52,869 nt of DNA, taken from NCBI GenBank assembly GCA_029570375.1, contig JAKPXB010000034.1:1-52869 (forward strand), in the 5' to 3' direction. Positions 8,295 to 16,947 of this stretch are shown here, piece by piece. This DNA is from Bacillota bacterium (GTDB taxonomy: Bacteria > Bacillota > Clostridia > Saccharofermentanales > DTU023). The notes under the pieces are model-generated. The model was not told the origin of the DNA. It saw only the letters and a list, made by a program, of their open reading frames with translations, and ran no database searches. Each line of letters opens with the position of its first letter. Position 1 is the first letter of the stretch. Position numbers and translations under genes: made by a program.

Positions 8295-9123
8295 TCAGCA
8301 GAAACTCGAGAGCGGAAGGCAGCTCCTCCGCCCACGAATGTTCACTGTGGTCTTTCGTTGGCACCTGATGAAAAATCATCTCGTATTGACCTGAAAGTGC
8401 CAGCCCGCGCACAAAATCGGCGGCAGGCGCGACAAACTCAGATTCAAATCCGAACCCACCCACATAAAAGTAAAAACGCGTGAAAGCAGGACACACCCGC
8501 ACCATATCCAGCAGCTCCCGCCGGGCATCCACGTCAAGCGCCGCGAGGGCGGGAGAGAAACAGACTGTCCCCATGAACAGACCCGGGCTCCGCGAAAGGA
8601 TGCAGAGAGAGATCAGCCCGCCCATCGAACTCCCGCCGATCAACAGCTTCCCCGATTCGGCGACACCGGGAAATTCCGACAGTACAAAGGGTACGAGCGT
8701 ATCAGTAAAAAAACCCGCATATCTGTCTCCACGCGGCGAATCAATGTAATCGGACCAGCGGCTGTTCAGTCCTGCGGAATAACACTGATTCACGGCCATC
8801 GGCGGGCAGTATTCGTTGAATCTGTTCAGGCTCTGATCAACGCCGACGACAATCAGCTGACACGCATGTTTTTCCGCGTAATCATCTGCCGCCCTATCCG
8901 CCTGCCACACACCGGAAAACGGCATCGCTCTATCTGCCTCCCACCCGGCAGGAAACGCGTCCGGCAGATCGAAGAGATTCTGTGCGTCATGCATAAAAAG
9001 CGCCGCAGAAGGCTGTTCCGGACGGTAGTGATCCGGCGTCCAGACGCGTACAGTTTTAACCTCGCCGAGCTGGGGAGCATGGATCCGATAGCCGTACATA
9101 TTCTGTTCTACGAATTGTTTCAA
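8290..9123 (-). CDS. Alpha/beta-hydrolase, enterochelin-esterase-like
   Basis: A 277-residue hydrolase of the Fes/YbbA/esterase-D-like group. Visible features: VRVWTPDHY and an ALFMHDAQNLFD segment near the start (oxyanion/loop region), the nucleophile elbow GGSSMGG around residue 165, a candidate acid in the YFYVGGFGFESEF region, and the C-terminal KDHSEHSW with the catalytic His candidate. No signal peptide, so it acts in the cytosol. Its ATG overlaps the stop of the upstream RACo-like gene by 4 nt, making it the last gene of the large sugar/methyl-transfer operon. A cytosolic esterase there could remove acyl groups from an imported sugar. The substrate is not evident. Confidence 0.8.
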   Translation of the reverse strand: MKQFVEQNMYGYRIHAPQLGEVKTVRVWTPDHYRPEQPSAALFMHDAQNLFDLPDAFPAGWEADRAMPFSGVWQADRAADDYAEKHACQLIVVGVDQSLNRFNEYCPPMAVNQCYSAGLNSRWSDYIDSPRGDRYAGFFTDTLVPFVLSEFPGVAESGKLLIGGSSMGGLISLCILSRSPGLFMGTVCFSPALAALDVDARRELLDMVRVCPAFTRFYFYVGGFGFESEFVAPAADFVRGLALSGQYEMIFHQVPTKDHSEHSWAEELPSALEFLLK

Positions 9124-11222
9124 AATGTCATCTCCTCCACAAAAGCGGCGGCAAAATAAGGATCGGCCGCCAGATCCAGCGTTTCAGCCGTATCGGATAT
9201 GTCAAGCGCTTCGCGGTGTTTCGCCTCGTTGAGTACCGTCATGATACAGCCTTTAGCGGACGAGTTGCCGATCATGATCAGCTTGTCTCTGAGCGCAGCG
9301 TCCAGCATACCGATGGAAAACAAATCGTCCTGCCGCAGGCCGTTGCCGAATCCTCCCGCGAGATAGACACGCCCGATCTGAGAGAACTCAACCTCCTTCG
9401 AATGCAGCAGCGCGCGCAGTCCGGCTGAGACCGCACCTTTCGCCAGCTGCAACTGGCGGACATCCCGCTGCGACAGGAAAATCCTGTCATTGATAAATAT
9501 TTTTTCAGGAATCATACGGCCTGTCTCATCGATGGCTCCTTCCCGCCGAAGCAGGGCGGCAAGGCTGATGAGCCCGCTCCCGCAGAGTCCGCGAGCCTCT
9601 GAGCCGATAAAGGTGAGATGGAATCCGTCCCCGTCCCGCTCTACTCTGGTAACCGCCCCTTCGATGGCCGGCATCCCGCATTCGGTCGAGACACCCTCAA
9701 ATGCCGGGCCGGCCGCTGAGGACGCGGTGCAGATTTCTCTGTCGTTAAAGAGGGCAATTTCGCCGTTTGTACCGAGATCCATCAGCACGGAATAGCCGCC
9801 GCTCCTTTCACAGCTCAGGATTCCCGCCACGATATCCCCGCCGATATACCCGGAGATGACCGGCATTATGTACACATCGCAGGGCATGCCCAGACTCCCC
9901 GCCGGAAATACCCGTTCATGCGTATAGGCAGGGCGGTAGGGAGCCTGCCCGATGGATGAAACCGGTTCATCCGCCGCGATCATCTGCATCACCGTATTGC
10001 CCACGATACCGAGGACGGCGAGATCGCGTGCCGCAATCCCCGCGTCGGAAACCAGTGAATCGAGAGCTTCTCTTACGCTCTCGGCGATAAGGGTGTGCAG
10101 TGTCCGCAAACCATCCTTCTCCCTGTCACAGTACGAGATGCGGGTGACCACATCCGCGCCGAAACGGCGCTGCGGATTCATGAAGACTCGCGAACTGACG
10201 ACGCGCGGACCATGTTTATCGACGAGGTAGACACAGACCGTTGTCGTTCCGATATCCGCTGCCGCAAAATACCGGCCTTCCCCGGATAACCGGTCGGGTT
10301 CGAGCGGACCAATCGTAAAATCACGCAGGATACTCGCGCGGAACGGCTGCCGATAGCTGATCTCCGTGTCCTCGGAAAGCCGGTACGAGCAGGCGAGCCG
10401 CCAGCCTTCCCGCGTCTTCTCTCCCAATAATTCTGTGTCGCGGATAGACGCCGGCTGCGCATTCCCCGTCACCCGGACCGCGCACTTACCGCAGCGACTG
10501 TTGCCGCCGCACGGGAACTCGATATTGGGATCGTATCGGCGGAGGGCGTCAGAAAGCAGCGTACCACGGTGAAGTTCGAGGACATCCGTTCCCGTCCGTC
10601 CGGCGATTCGCAGCCGCACCCTGTCATCCTGCCGGTAGGGGCACTGAGGGGCATGGCACGCGTCACAGCTGTAAGGCTCGGCGCGGGAACCAGGCGCCCC
10701 TATCTCATAGATAAGCGCCGTCGACTTCACCGGGTGCATGTATAAATGCGCCGAAAGGCTGACTGCGCTCTCCGTTACTTGTATGATCGGTTCCGACAGA
10801 TCGAGCGGACAGTTCGCGCCGGGCTCCAGGCAAAGCCTCAGGGAGCAGTCTTCAGCGGCACTGTAAGCGTCAAGAAACGCCTGCTGTGTTTTCCGCAGCG
10901 CCGCGTTCTCAAGCGCATCGACGATCCACGCGTCTGTCTCATCTTTGATGGGCGCTTCCTGAACTCTCTCCACCGCCGCGACAACGAACAAGTACGCGCG
11001 GTTATCGTTGAGATAGCGCGCGAGCACCGGGTTGCGCGGCGGGTCATGCTCAGATTCGGCCCGCGCGCTGACCCGCCTGTAGCTCACGGTGGCTTCAGCG
11101 TGCTCATTCACCCAGCGGCACCACCGCATCACATCAGCTCTCAGCTCGCTGAAGACGGCCGCGCTCATTTTCGTGAAGCGCGACAGGTCTTCAGGATTCA
11201 CATGGACCCTCTCTCTGTTCAT
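9120..11222 (-). CDS. RACo-like corrinoid reductive activator with extra N-terminal domain
   Basis: Reductive activators of corrinoid enzymes use a [2Fe-2S] ferredoxin domain and an ASKHA ATPase domain to return inactive Co(II) corrinoid to Co(I). Here the plant-type [2Fe-2S] motif is at about residues 238-278 (C238, C244, C247, C278, around FPCGGNSRCGKC), and the ATPase domain starts with ADIGTTTV at about 322 and includes DLGTNGEIAL and the C-terminal LAGGFGNGL. The first 200 residues are not part of the usual protein. They resemble the small vitamin-B12-dependent methionine-synthase activation-like proteins of anaerobes, including a HPVKSTALIYEIG strand and a CDACHAPQC cysteine cluster (186-194). 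The gene overlaps both the corrinoid protein gene and the esterase gene by 4 nt, so it clearly serves this operon. Confidence 0.88.
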   Translation of the reverse strand: MNRERVHVNPEDLSRFTKMSAAVFSELRADVMRWCRWVNEHAEATVSYRRVSARAESEHDPPRNPVLARYLNDNRAYLFVVAAVERVQEAPIKDETDAWIVDALENAALRKTQQAFLDAYSAAEDCSLRLCLEPGANCPLDLSEPIIQVTESAVSLSAHLYMHPVKSTALIYEIGAPGSRAEPYSCDACHAPQCPYRQDDRVRLRIAGRTGTDVLELHRGTLLSDALRRYDPNIEFPCGGNSRCGKCAVRVTGNAQPASIRDTELLGEKTREGWRLACSYRLSEDTEISYRQPFRASILRDFTIGPLEPDRLSGEGRYFAAADIGTTTVCVYLVDKHGPRVVSSRVFMNPQRRFGADVVTRISYCDREKDGLRTLHTLIAESVREALDSLVSDAGIAARDLAVLGIVGNTVMQMIAADEPVSSIGQAPYRPAYTHERVFPAGSLGMPCDVYIMPVISGYIGGDIVAGILSCERSGGYSVLMDLGTNGEIALFNDREICTASSAAGPAFEGVSTECGMPAIEGAVTRVERDGDGFHLTFIGSEARGLCGSGLISLAALLRREGAIDETGRMIPEKIFINDRIFLSQRDVRQLQLAKGAVSAGLRALLHSKEVEFSQIGRVYLAGGFGNGLRQDDLFSIGMLDAALRDKLIMIGNSSAKGCIMTVLNEAKHREALDISDTAETLDLAADPYFAAAFVEEMTF

Positions 11223-11854
11223 GATTTCTTTCCGAGAACCTCACGGGCGAGTTCGGCGGCGGTGGCGGCATCAGCGGTATAGTGATCCGCGCCTATTTCC
11301 TCGGCGTATCGGGCGGTAACGGGCGCGCCGCCGATCATGACGATAAAGCGATCGCGCAGTCCCCTTTCACAGAGCAGGTCGATCACGGATTTCATATGCG
11401 CCATAGTCGATGTGAGAAGAGCGCTCATGCAGATAAAATCCGCGTCCGCTTCGCACGCTTTATCGACAAAGGCGCCCGCTTCCGCGTCGACCCCAATATC
11501 AATGACTTCGAAACCCGCTCCGACGAGCATCATTTTGACAAGATTTTTCCCTATATCGTGCAGATCGCCCTGAACGGTTCCGATGACCGCTTTCCCTATC
11601 GGCTTGACTCCGGTATCTGTAAGAATCGGCCTGATAATATCGAGACCGTAGTTAAGGGCGCGGGCTGAGATCAGGACCTCAGGAACAAAAATCTCGTTGT
11701 TCTTGAACTTCTTCCCCACTTTGCTCATGCCGTCAAGCAGCGAATCAAGGATAACTTTGACATCCGTCTTCTCTTCGACCGCTTGACTGACCAACGAGGC
11801 GACGCGTTTCGCCTGTCCCTCTTCGACGCCCTGCGCGATTTCATTCAAATACAT
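11219..11854 (-). CDS. Corrinoid-binding methyl-shuttle protein (MtaC/MtbC type)
   Basis: A small cobamide carrier that shuttles a methyl group between two methyltransferases. The N-terminal helical cap domain (about residues 1-85) is followed by a Rossmann-like B12 domain with the cobalt-ligand motif DLHDIG and then GKNLV, the SALLTSTM strand and the GGAPV loop. These are the DxHxxG, SxL and GG landmarks of the family. The length of 211 residues is normal. I place the start at the ATG at 11854. A GTG four codons upstream is an alternative. The stop overlaps the start of the RACo-like gene. Together with the adjacent UroD-family methyltransferases it forms the core of a corrinoid-dependent demethylation system. 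Confidence 0.93.
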   Translation of the reverse strand: MYLNEIAQGVEEGQAKRVASLVSQAVEEKTDVKVILDSLLDGMSKVGKKFKNNEIFVPEVLISARALNYGLDIIRPILTDTGVKPIGKAVIGTVQGDLHDIGKNLVKMMLVGAGFEVIDIGVDAEAGAFVDKACEADADFICMSALLTSTMAHMKSVIDLLCERGLRDRFIVMIGGAPVTARYAEEIGADHYTADAATAAELAREVLGKKS

Positions 11855-11881
11855 GTGCAACCCCACCCTTTCTCCCTTCCG

Positions 11882-12913
11882 TTATTCAGGCGCTCCCGCC
11901 GCGCCTCCGGAAGAAAACCCGGCAACCGCCTCAAAGAAGGCGTCAATGTTCTCCCATTTGGCATGCGGAGGAATATCGCACCCGGATGAAATAACAAAGT
12001 TCCTGTAATCATGGCATTCTTCCATGATCCGGCGGGTCTCGGCGCGAATACCCTCGGGCGTGCCCCCCACGAACTGTGCCGCGGGGTCAACATTGCCCAT
12101 AACAACTGTGTCACGCGGGAAATACTTCAGGATCTCCCTCATGGAAACCGCGTTCCCGAAATGATACGCGCCGCACCCGGTGGCGAGGATGGAGTCTGGC
12201 ATTCTGACGGTCGAACCGCCGCAATTGTGGTAGACAACCACGAAACCATCATCCTGCACGGCGTCGACGATTCTCCTGACGTAAGGCTCAGAAAATTCAT
12301 GCGCCAAAGCGGGAGAGAGAAGACCCGCGAGAGGTTCTGCCATGATCACGCCGTGGACTCCTTCACGCTTGTATGCGCGCGCATAAGCAATAAGGAAAGA
12401 CGCCGCTTTATCAAGCACCTTCTTGATCAGCTCCGGATTTTCATAGCAGAGGATCATTGCCTCCGTCACGTCTACGAGCCGTCCCGCGAGCGAGAATGGG
12501 CCGATGATCCCGGCCAGCACGGGGCGGTCGCGGATCACCTGCAACGCCTTCCGGGCGGCGCGGAGGTAGATCTCCGTACGGCCGGCGCCCGGTTCGGGAA
12601 TCCTGAGAGCGTCCGCCTCTTCTTCCGTTGTAACAATCCTGCCGGTAACACAGGGAATCTCATGATCAAAAAAACGCACATCGCTTCCGAACGCCTCTGC
12701 CTCAACCGACAGATCCATCAGGCTGACCGACGCCAGCGACGGAGTCCGGTCGGCAACCGCTTTCATACCCCTGACCTGATAAGTATCAGAGAAGATAAGT
12801 TCTCTCACGCTGATCCCCAACAGCTGAACGCACGGAAATGATAAAATCGGCAGAGCTCCCGCGGGCTTATCCCCAATCAGACTGTCTAACCACTGTTTCG
12901 TATTGAAGCTCAT
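11882..12913 (-). CDS. UroD-family zinc methyltransferase (MtaA/CmuA-like)
   Basis: Member of the uroporphyrinogen-decarboxylase superfamily, which in this context acts in corrinoid methyl transfer rather than haem synthesis. The sequence contains the H-x-C motif (H229, C231 in VVYHNCGG) and a distal Cys (C312 in SSGCDIPPH), which match the HxCx(n)C zinc site of methylcobamide:thiol methyltransferases such as MtaA. Length of 343 residues is typical. Its start is 3 nt downstream of the preceding UroD-like gene, and its stop is 27 nt before the corrinoid protein start, so it is tightly operonic. It is the best candidate for the zinc-dependent methyltransferase that acts on the methylated corrinoid or directly on substrate. 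The acceptor is unknown. Confidence 0.88.
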   Translation of the reverse strand: MSFNTKQWLDSLIGDKPAGALPILSFPCVQLLGISVRELIFSDTYQVRGMKAVADRTPSLASVSLMDLSVEAEAFGSDVRFFDHEIPCVTGRIVTTEEEADALRIPEPGAGRTEIYLRAARKALQVIRDRPVLAGIIGPFSLAGRLVDVTEAMILCYENPELIKKVLDKAASFLIAYARAYKREGVHGVIMAEPLAGLLSPALAHEFSEPYVRRIVDAVQDDGFVVVYHNCGGSTVRMPDSILATGCGAYHFGNAVSMREILKYFPRDTVVMGNVDPAAQFVGGTPEGIRAETRRIMEECHDYRNFVISSGCDIPPHAKWENIDAFFEAVAGFSSGGAAGAPE

Positions 12914-12916
12914 CTT

Positions 12917-13957
12917 TTATTCCTCGTAATCCTCATGCGCCGCGCGGAGAAGCGCCTTGTAGTTCTCGTCCGGTATGTAATCGGGAACGCTGTTGCCGCT
13001 GCCGAGCGCATAGCCTCCCCGGCTTCGCGTCCGGCGCAGCATCGCTCGGCAGCGGCTGTAAATTTCTTCCGGGCTTCTCCGCGCGAGAAAATCCACGTCA
13101 ATCCCTCCCAGAACAGCGATGCGGCTGCCTACCGTCTCGTAAGCCTCCTCGACAGGCGTGATCTTGTCCTCATAACTATGCCTTCCGTCGAAGCCGATGG
13201 AGTCAATAATGTCGTCGATAATACCGCCGTAAAATCCGCAGGAATGCAGAATCGCGTATTTGCCTTTGGCGTGCGCCGCCTCTGCCACTTCCCTGTACCA
13301 CGGAAACACATACCGGCGGAGGACAGCCGGGGGAAACATGGTCTGGCTGTTAAAACCCCAGTCATCATTGCAGAGAACGGCGCCGACTTCATCGTATTCA
13401 AGACATTGGAGGAAATAATCCGTGATCCTCCTCCCGACCTCTTCGAACACATCCGATACGACATCCGGACAGTCATAGAGCATATAGCACATATTCTCAA
13501 ACCCGAGAATTCCGATCGTGTTTTCGAGTATACCGTCTACGCTGAAAGGAATGGCCTTGACGTTCTTGTTCATGTATTCCCCCGCACGGCGGATGATGCT
13601 GAAATCGCACGAAGCGGGTTCAGGCCATACATAGCGGTCAAAACTGGCGCGGTCCGTAATCATCGTACCCTCGTTCAGGGACTTCGTGGCGGCATCCGTT
13701 TGGTAATGCCCCCGGCGCGCAAATTCGAGCCCGCGGACGACTATTGAAGCGTGATCAAAGCCCGCCGAATCGAACGCCTTTATATTTGTTATCACGGCGT
13801 CCAGTTCCGTCGCGTAACTGACCTTTCCTTCGAGCAGCATCGACTCCTTCTGCCGGCCGATAATAAAGTCAAACAGGACAGGCCGTTCTGTCGGTTTTCT
13901 CTCGAGCACGGCGGCAAGATTTCCGAAATCGGGAACACGTGTCTCTTTTCTGAACAT
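12917..13957 (-). CDS. UroD-family protein, second paralogue
   Basis: A 346-residue member of the UroD superfamily. A single H-x-C pair is present (H238, C240 in ILHSCGF), but the region where the zinc-type members carry the distal Cys reads GSGNSVPDYIP, with no Cys. The CNDDWGFNSQ segment and the GGIDVDFL strand are typical of UroD-like proteins found in corrinoid methyltransferase clusters of anaerobes. It may be the substrate-specific methyltransferase, with a different metal arrangement from its neighbour. It ends 3 nt before the next UroD gene. A 74-nt gap with a 7-bp hairpin (13971-13977 with 14003-14009, no T-run) separates it from the upstream lipoprotein gene. A haem-pathway role is unlikely given the neighbours. 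Confidence 0.82.
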   Translation of the reverse strand: MFRKETRVPDFGNLAAVLERKPTERPVLFDFIIGRQKESMLLEGKVSYATELDAVITNIKAFDSAGFDHASIVVRGLEFARRGHYQTDAATKSLNEGTMITDRASFDRYVWPEPASCDFSIIRRAGEYMNKNVKAIPFSVDGILENTIGILGFENMCYMLYDCPDVVSDVFEEVGRRITDYFLQCLEYDEVGAVLCNDDWGFNSQTMFPPAVLRRYVFPWYREVAEAAHAKGKYAILHSCGFYGGIIDDIIDSIGFDGRHSYEDKITPVEEAYETVGSRIAVLGGIDVDFLARRSPEEIYSRCRAMLRRTRSRGGYALGSGNSVPDYIPDENYKALLRAAHEDYEE

Positions 13958-14031
13958 ATTTCTATTACGCGGCGGTGTCCCTCAGGAAGCGCCTCTTTGA
14001 GCCACCGCCCTCTTTCCTCTTTCGCAGCCGG

Positions 14032-15225
14032 TTATTGTTTCTTCTCAAAATCCGTGATGTGCGTGTCGGGATGATACGTAAACACATACGCGGTTTCTTC
14101 AGCACTTTCGATCGTCGTGAGAGCGCCCATGCCTCCCGCTTTTCCATCGAGGAGATACTGTTCGCCGGCTCCCCATCCGTATTGGCCATAATTCTTTTTG
14201 GTGAGACAGAGCGCGACAGTCACCGCCCCCTTCGGCAAAGTAATTTCAGCCGACCATGTGCCGTCTTCCTTTTCGGTGAACGGGTGCGCGTCCTTTCCTT
14301 CAATTGCCCAATTGTTAAAATCGCCGTAGAGAACGGGCGCTTCCAGATCCGCCTCGTCGTTCTCCGCTGTCAGCGCAAATGTCGTAACGTGGCTTTTTCC
14401 GTCATAAGTGAACAGGTAATCGCCCTCCTCTTTCGGGAGAAGAAAACTTGTCTTGCCCATGCCGCCCGGCGTTCCGTCGAAGAGGTATTGCTCGCCCGCT
14501 CCCCAGCCGTACAGTTCGCCTTTTTCTCCGATAAAATATTGCATAGAGACGGCCACCGCGACGGTATACCCCTCGTCTGTTCCGGTGTAGGCGCTCATAT
14601 TTACCAGCGCCGTGTATTTTCCGTCTCCGTTGCTGTCATGCATCACGATCGCGTCTTTTTCCGTCGTACCCCAGTCAGTCCCTCCGGTAACCGCGCTCAG
14701 CGTCCCGTACACCGTTGGGTTGATGGAGAAATGCATGGAGCTGTCGTAGATTTTCTTTTGCGCGGCGTCGAATACGATCGTGTACTCGTTATCGTCGGCG
14801 ATCCAGATAGACCCCATCCCCACGGCAGCCCCGTCCTGGTCATACTTGACCGGAGGCGGCTGCATTTCGTACGACTCAGTGCCGTAACTGCCTGTCTGAT
14901 CCCAGGTACCATCAGTAATTTTGTACCAGTGGCCGTCGTACGTCTTGTCGCGCAAATCTGCGGCGAAATTGACCTTGATATACCACAGGGTCTCACTGTC
15001 GGGGACTCTCATCAGCCTGTAATTCTCATCTGTTCCCGGAACCGCATAGCCGTTGAGATTAGAACCTACATACCAGGCCTCTTCTTTCTCAGACATGGAA
15101 ATGTCTGGATCGGGAACGCCTGAATCCGAGACAGAGGGAGAAGTTGTTTGATCACCGCATGCCGGCAAAACGAATAAGGCAGCGCACAGGGCGATCACCA
15201 TCAGAACAGATAGTGCTTTCTTCAT
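14032..15225 (-). CDS. Lipoprotein with duplicated putative glycan-binding modules
   Basis: A 397-residue secreted lipoprotein: signal peptide with lipobox LPAC at about residues 20-23, then a Ser/Asp linker. Two segments share the phrase YGWGAGEQYL (L/F)DG..GGMG, at about residues 248-268 and 352-372, each followed by a T(Y)xFTYxxxxHxT strand. They mark two tandem modules of about 100 residues. The second is preceded by VLYGDFNNWAIEG and DGTWSAEITLPKGAV, a pattern like starch-binding X25/CBM48-type beta-sandwich modules. The protein therefore probably holds glucans at the cell surface for the adjacent transporter and amylase. It is not a typical solute-binding protein. Module family assignment is inference. 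Confidence 0.65.
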   Translation of the reverse strand: MKKALSVLMVIALCAALFVLPACGDQTTSPSVSDSGVPDPDISMSEKEEAWYVGSNLNGYAVPGTDENYRLMRVPDSETLWYIKVNFAADLRDKTYDGHWYKITDGTWDQTGSYGTESYEMQPPPVKYDQDGAAVGMGSIWIADDNEYTIVFDAAQKKIYDSSMHFSINPTVYGTLSAVTGGTDWGTTEKDAIVMHDSNGDGKYTALVNMSAYTGTDEGYTVAVAVSMQYFIGEKGELYGWGAGEQYLFDGTPGGMGKTSFLLPKEEGDYLFTYDGKSHVTTFALTAENDEADLEAPVLYGDFNNWAIEGKDAHPFTEKEDGTWSAEITLPKGAVTVALCLTKKNYGQYGWGAGEQYLLDGKAGGMGALTTIESAEETAYVFTYHPDTHITDFEKKQ

Positions 15226-15269
15226 AATCCTTTCCTTTCTTAAATTCTCTTATTCTTTATTCTTTACAG

Positions 15270-15287
15270 GCGGCGCAAAAGCGCCGC
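15270..15287. other. Perfect hairpin between amylase and lipoprotein genes
   Basis: GCGGCGC, a 4-nt loop and GCGCCGC form a very stable hairpin only 6 nt downstream of the amylase stop on the minus strand. No T-run follows, so it is more likely an mRNA-stabilising or processing element than a terminator. It could allow unequal expression of the two halves of the operon. Confidence 0.5.
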
Positions 15288-15293
15288 TTATGA

Positions 15294-16940
15294 CTAAAGA
15301 GGCTCGACGCGGTAGTCGAGCGGCCGGAGAGTCCATGTCGCGCCGTCGAACTCTACCTGTGACGGTTCACTTCCGAAGTTCAGAGCGGCGGCGACACGCT
15401 CTTCTCCATACGTCCTTATAAAGGCGAGAACTCTTGGCTCTGTTTCTCTGATCTCCTGCGTGCCCTTCCGCAGCGCGTTGCCATCCCGGCGGAGCACACC
15501 GATCTGTCTGATCCTGTCATGGAACTCGCTGTTTATTCTCTCCCAGCGCATCGCCCGGCGGTTATCCGGGTCTTCCCCTCCCTCCATCGGAATTTCATCG
15601 CCGTAATAGATGAGCGGCATGCCTTTAAGTGTCAGCGTCAGCACCTGCAACAACAGCGCGCGGCGTTTATCGCCGGCCACATGGAGAAGTCTCGCCGTAT
15701 CATGGCTTCCCATAAGGTTGACGCGGTAATCGTAAAGAGTTGTTCGATACAAGCTGTTATCCGCGTTGTACTTTTCCCAGAAGGTCCGCGAATTGATAGC
15801 TCCCGAAGAAAATGCGAGCGCGTACTTCCTGTATCGGTAATTCGTCGCGGTATGCATCCCGGACCCGTCAAGCCACGGCGCCGCCTGGTTCCAGATCTCC
15901 CCGAGGAGCAGAATATCGGGATACTTTCCGCAAAGACGCCTTCTGAACTCGCGCCACAGGCGATGACTCACCTCATCCGCCACATCCAGCCGCCACCCGT
16001 CAATCCCCAGATAACCGGTCCAGTAGTCGGCGATATCCGTCAGGTATTCAATTAACCCCGGATCACTCGTGTTGAATCGCGGCATGGACGGCACGAGTCC
16101 GCCGAACGAATCATACTGTCCGGCGGTAACAGGAAACGAATCGATACAAAACCAGCTGCGGTACGGGGATTCCTCTCCCCTGTTCACGACATCGGCGAAC
16201 AGCGCGTTCTCGCTGCTGCAGTGGTTGAAAACGCCGTCGAGAATAACCCGGATCCCCATGCCGTGCGCCTTATCGACGAGTTGGCGGAGCTTTTCCTTGC
16301 TGCCGTATGCGGCGTCGATCTTTGCATAGTCCCGGATATCGTATTTGTGATAACTCGGCGAGTCAAAAACGGGATTGAGATAGATAATCCCGGCGCCGAG
16401 ATCTCTGATGTAAGGAAGCTTCCGCATGACACCGTCAAAATCGCCACCGTAATACGTGTCGCGATCAGGCAGCACGTCCGGCGATTGGGCGCCCTCGGGA
16501 TCATTCGACTGATCTCCGTTCCAAAAACGGTCAACCCAGATCTGATAAATTATTTCTCCGCGCGCCCATTCCGGCATCATCGCCACATCATCGCCGTTAA
16601 TATACGGGTAAAAGAAACATTCTTTTTCCTTCACGGCGTCCGTCAATCCTTCAGAGCCGAAGAAATGCCTGTCTCCGCCGGCAGCGATTTCAAAGAAATA
16701 CTTGAAACGCTTCCATTCCAGACTTATTTCCGCTTCGAAGTAATCAAACAGCCTGTCTGAAAAAAGCCTGCCCATTGCGACAGAGAAAAAGGGCGATTTG
16801 TGATCATATATGTTCTGATAATGCAGCCGGATCTCCAACGCTTCGTCCCTCGCCAAGCGCAGCCTGACGCGGAGCGTTGTGCCGCCAACCGGGTAACAGT
16901 AACTGCCCGAGCTGATGTGATAAATCGCGTGCTCATTCAT
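15294..16940 (-). CDS. GH13 alpha-amylase / neopullulanase-type glycosidase
   Basis: An intracellular (no signal peptide) glycoside hydrolase that cleaves alpha-1,4/1,6-glucans or cyclodextrins. The N-terminal ~120 residues form a CBM34-like domain, which is typical of neopullulanase/cyclomaltodextrinase (GH13_20). The barrel carries the conserved regions: DGVFNHC (region I, about 235-241), GWRLDVADEV with the nucleophile D319, LLGEIW with the acid/base E348, and NLMGSHDT (region IV, H413-D414). Length of 548 residues is slightly short for the family. It lies 7 nt downstream of the sugar permease gene, so it should process imported maltodextrins or a modified version of them. Confidence 0.93.
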   Translation of the reverse strand: MNEHAIYHISSGSYCYPVGGTTLRVRLRLARDEALEIRLHYQNIYDHKSPFFSVAMGRLFSDRLFDYFEAEISLEWKRFKYFFEIAAGGDRHFFGSEGLTDAVKEKECFFYPYINGDDVAMMPEWARGEIIYQIWVDRFWNGDQSNDPEGAQSPDVLPDRDTYYGGDFDGVMRKLPYIRDLGAGIIYLNPVFDSPSYHKYDIRDYAKIDAAYGSKEKLRQLVDKAHGMGIRVILDGVFNHCSSENALFADVVNRGEESPYRSWFCIDSFPVTAGQYDSFGGLVPSMPRFNTSDPGLIEYLTDIADYWTGYLGIDGWRLDVADEVSHRLWREFRRRLCGKYPDILLLGEIWNQAAPWLDGSGMHTATNYRYRKYALAFSSGAINSRTFWEKYNADNSLYRTTLYDYRVNLMGSHDTARLLHVAGDKRRALLLQVLTLTLKGMPLIYYGDEIPMEGGEDPDNRRAMRWERINSEFHDRIRQIGVLRRDGNALRKGTQEIRETEPRVLAFIRTYGEERVAAALNFGSEPSQVEFDGATWTLRPLDYRVEPL

Positions 16941-16947
16941 ATCCGCT

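Noticed and set aside
13975-15123. 382-codon open frame on the plus strand over the lipoprotein gene
   Set aside because: The opposite strand encodes a lipoprotein with signal peptide, lipobox and repeats. The plus frame has none of these.
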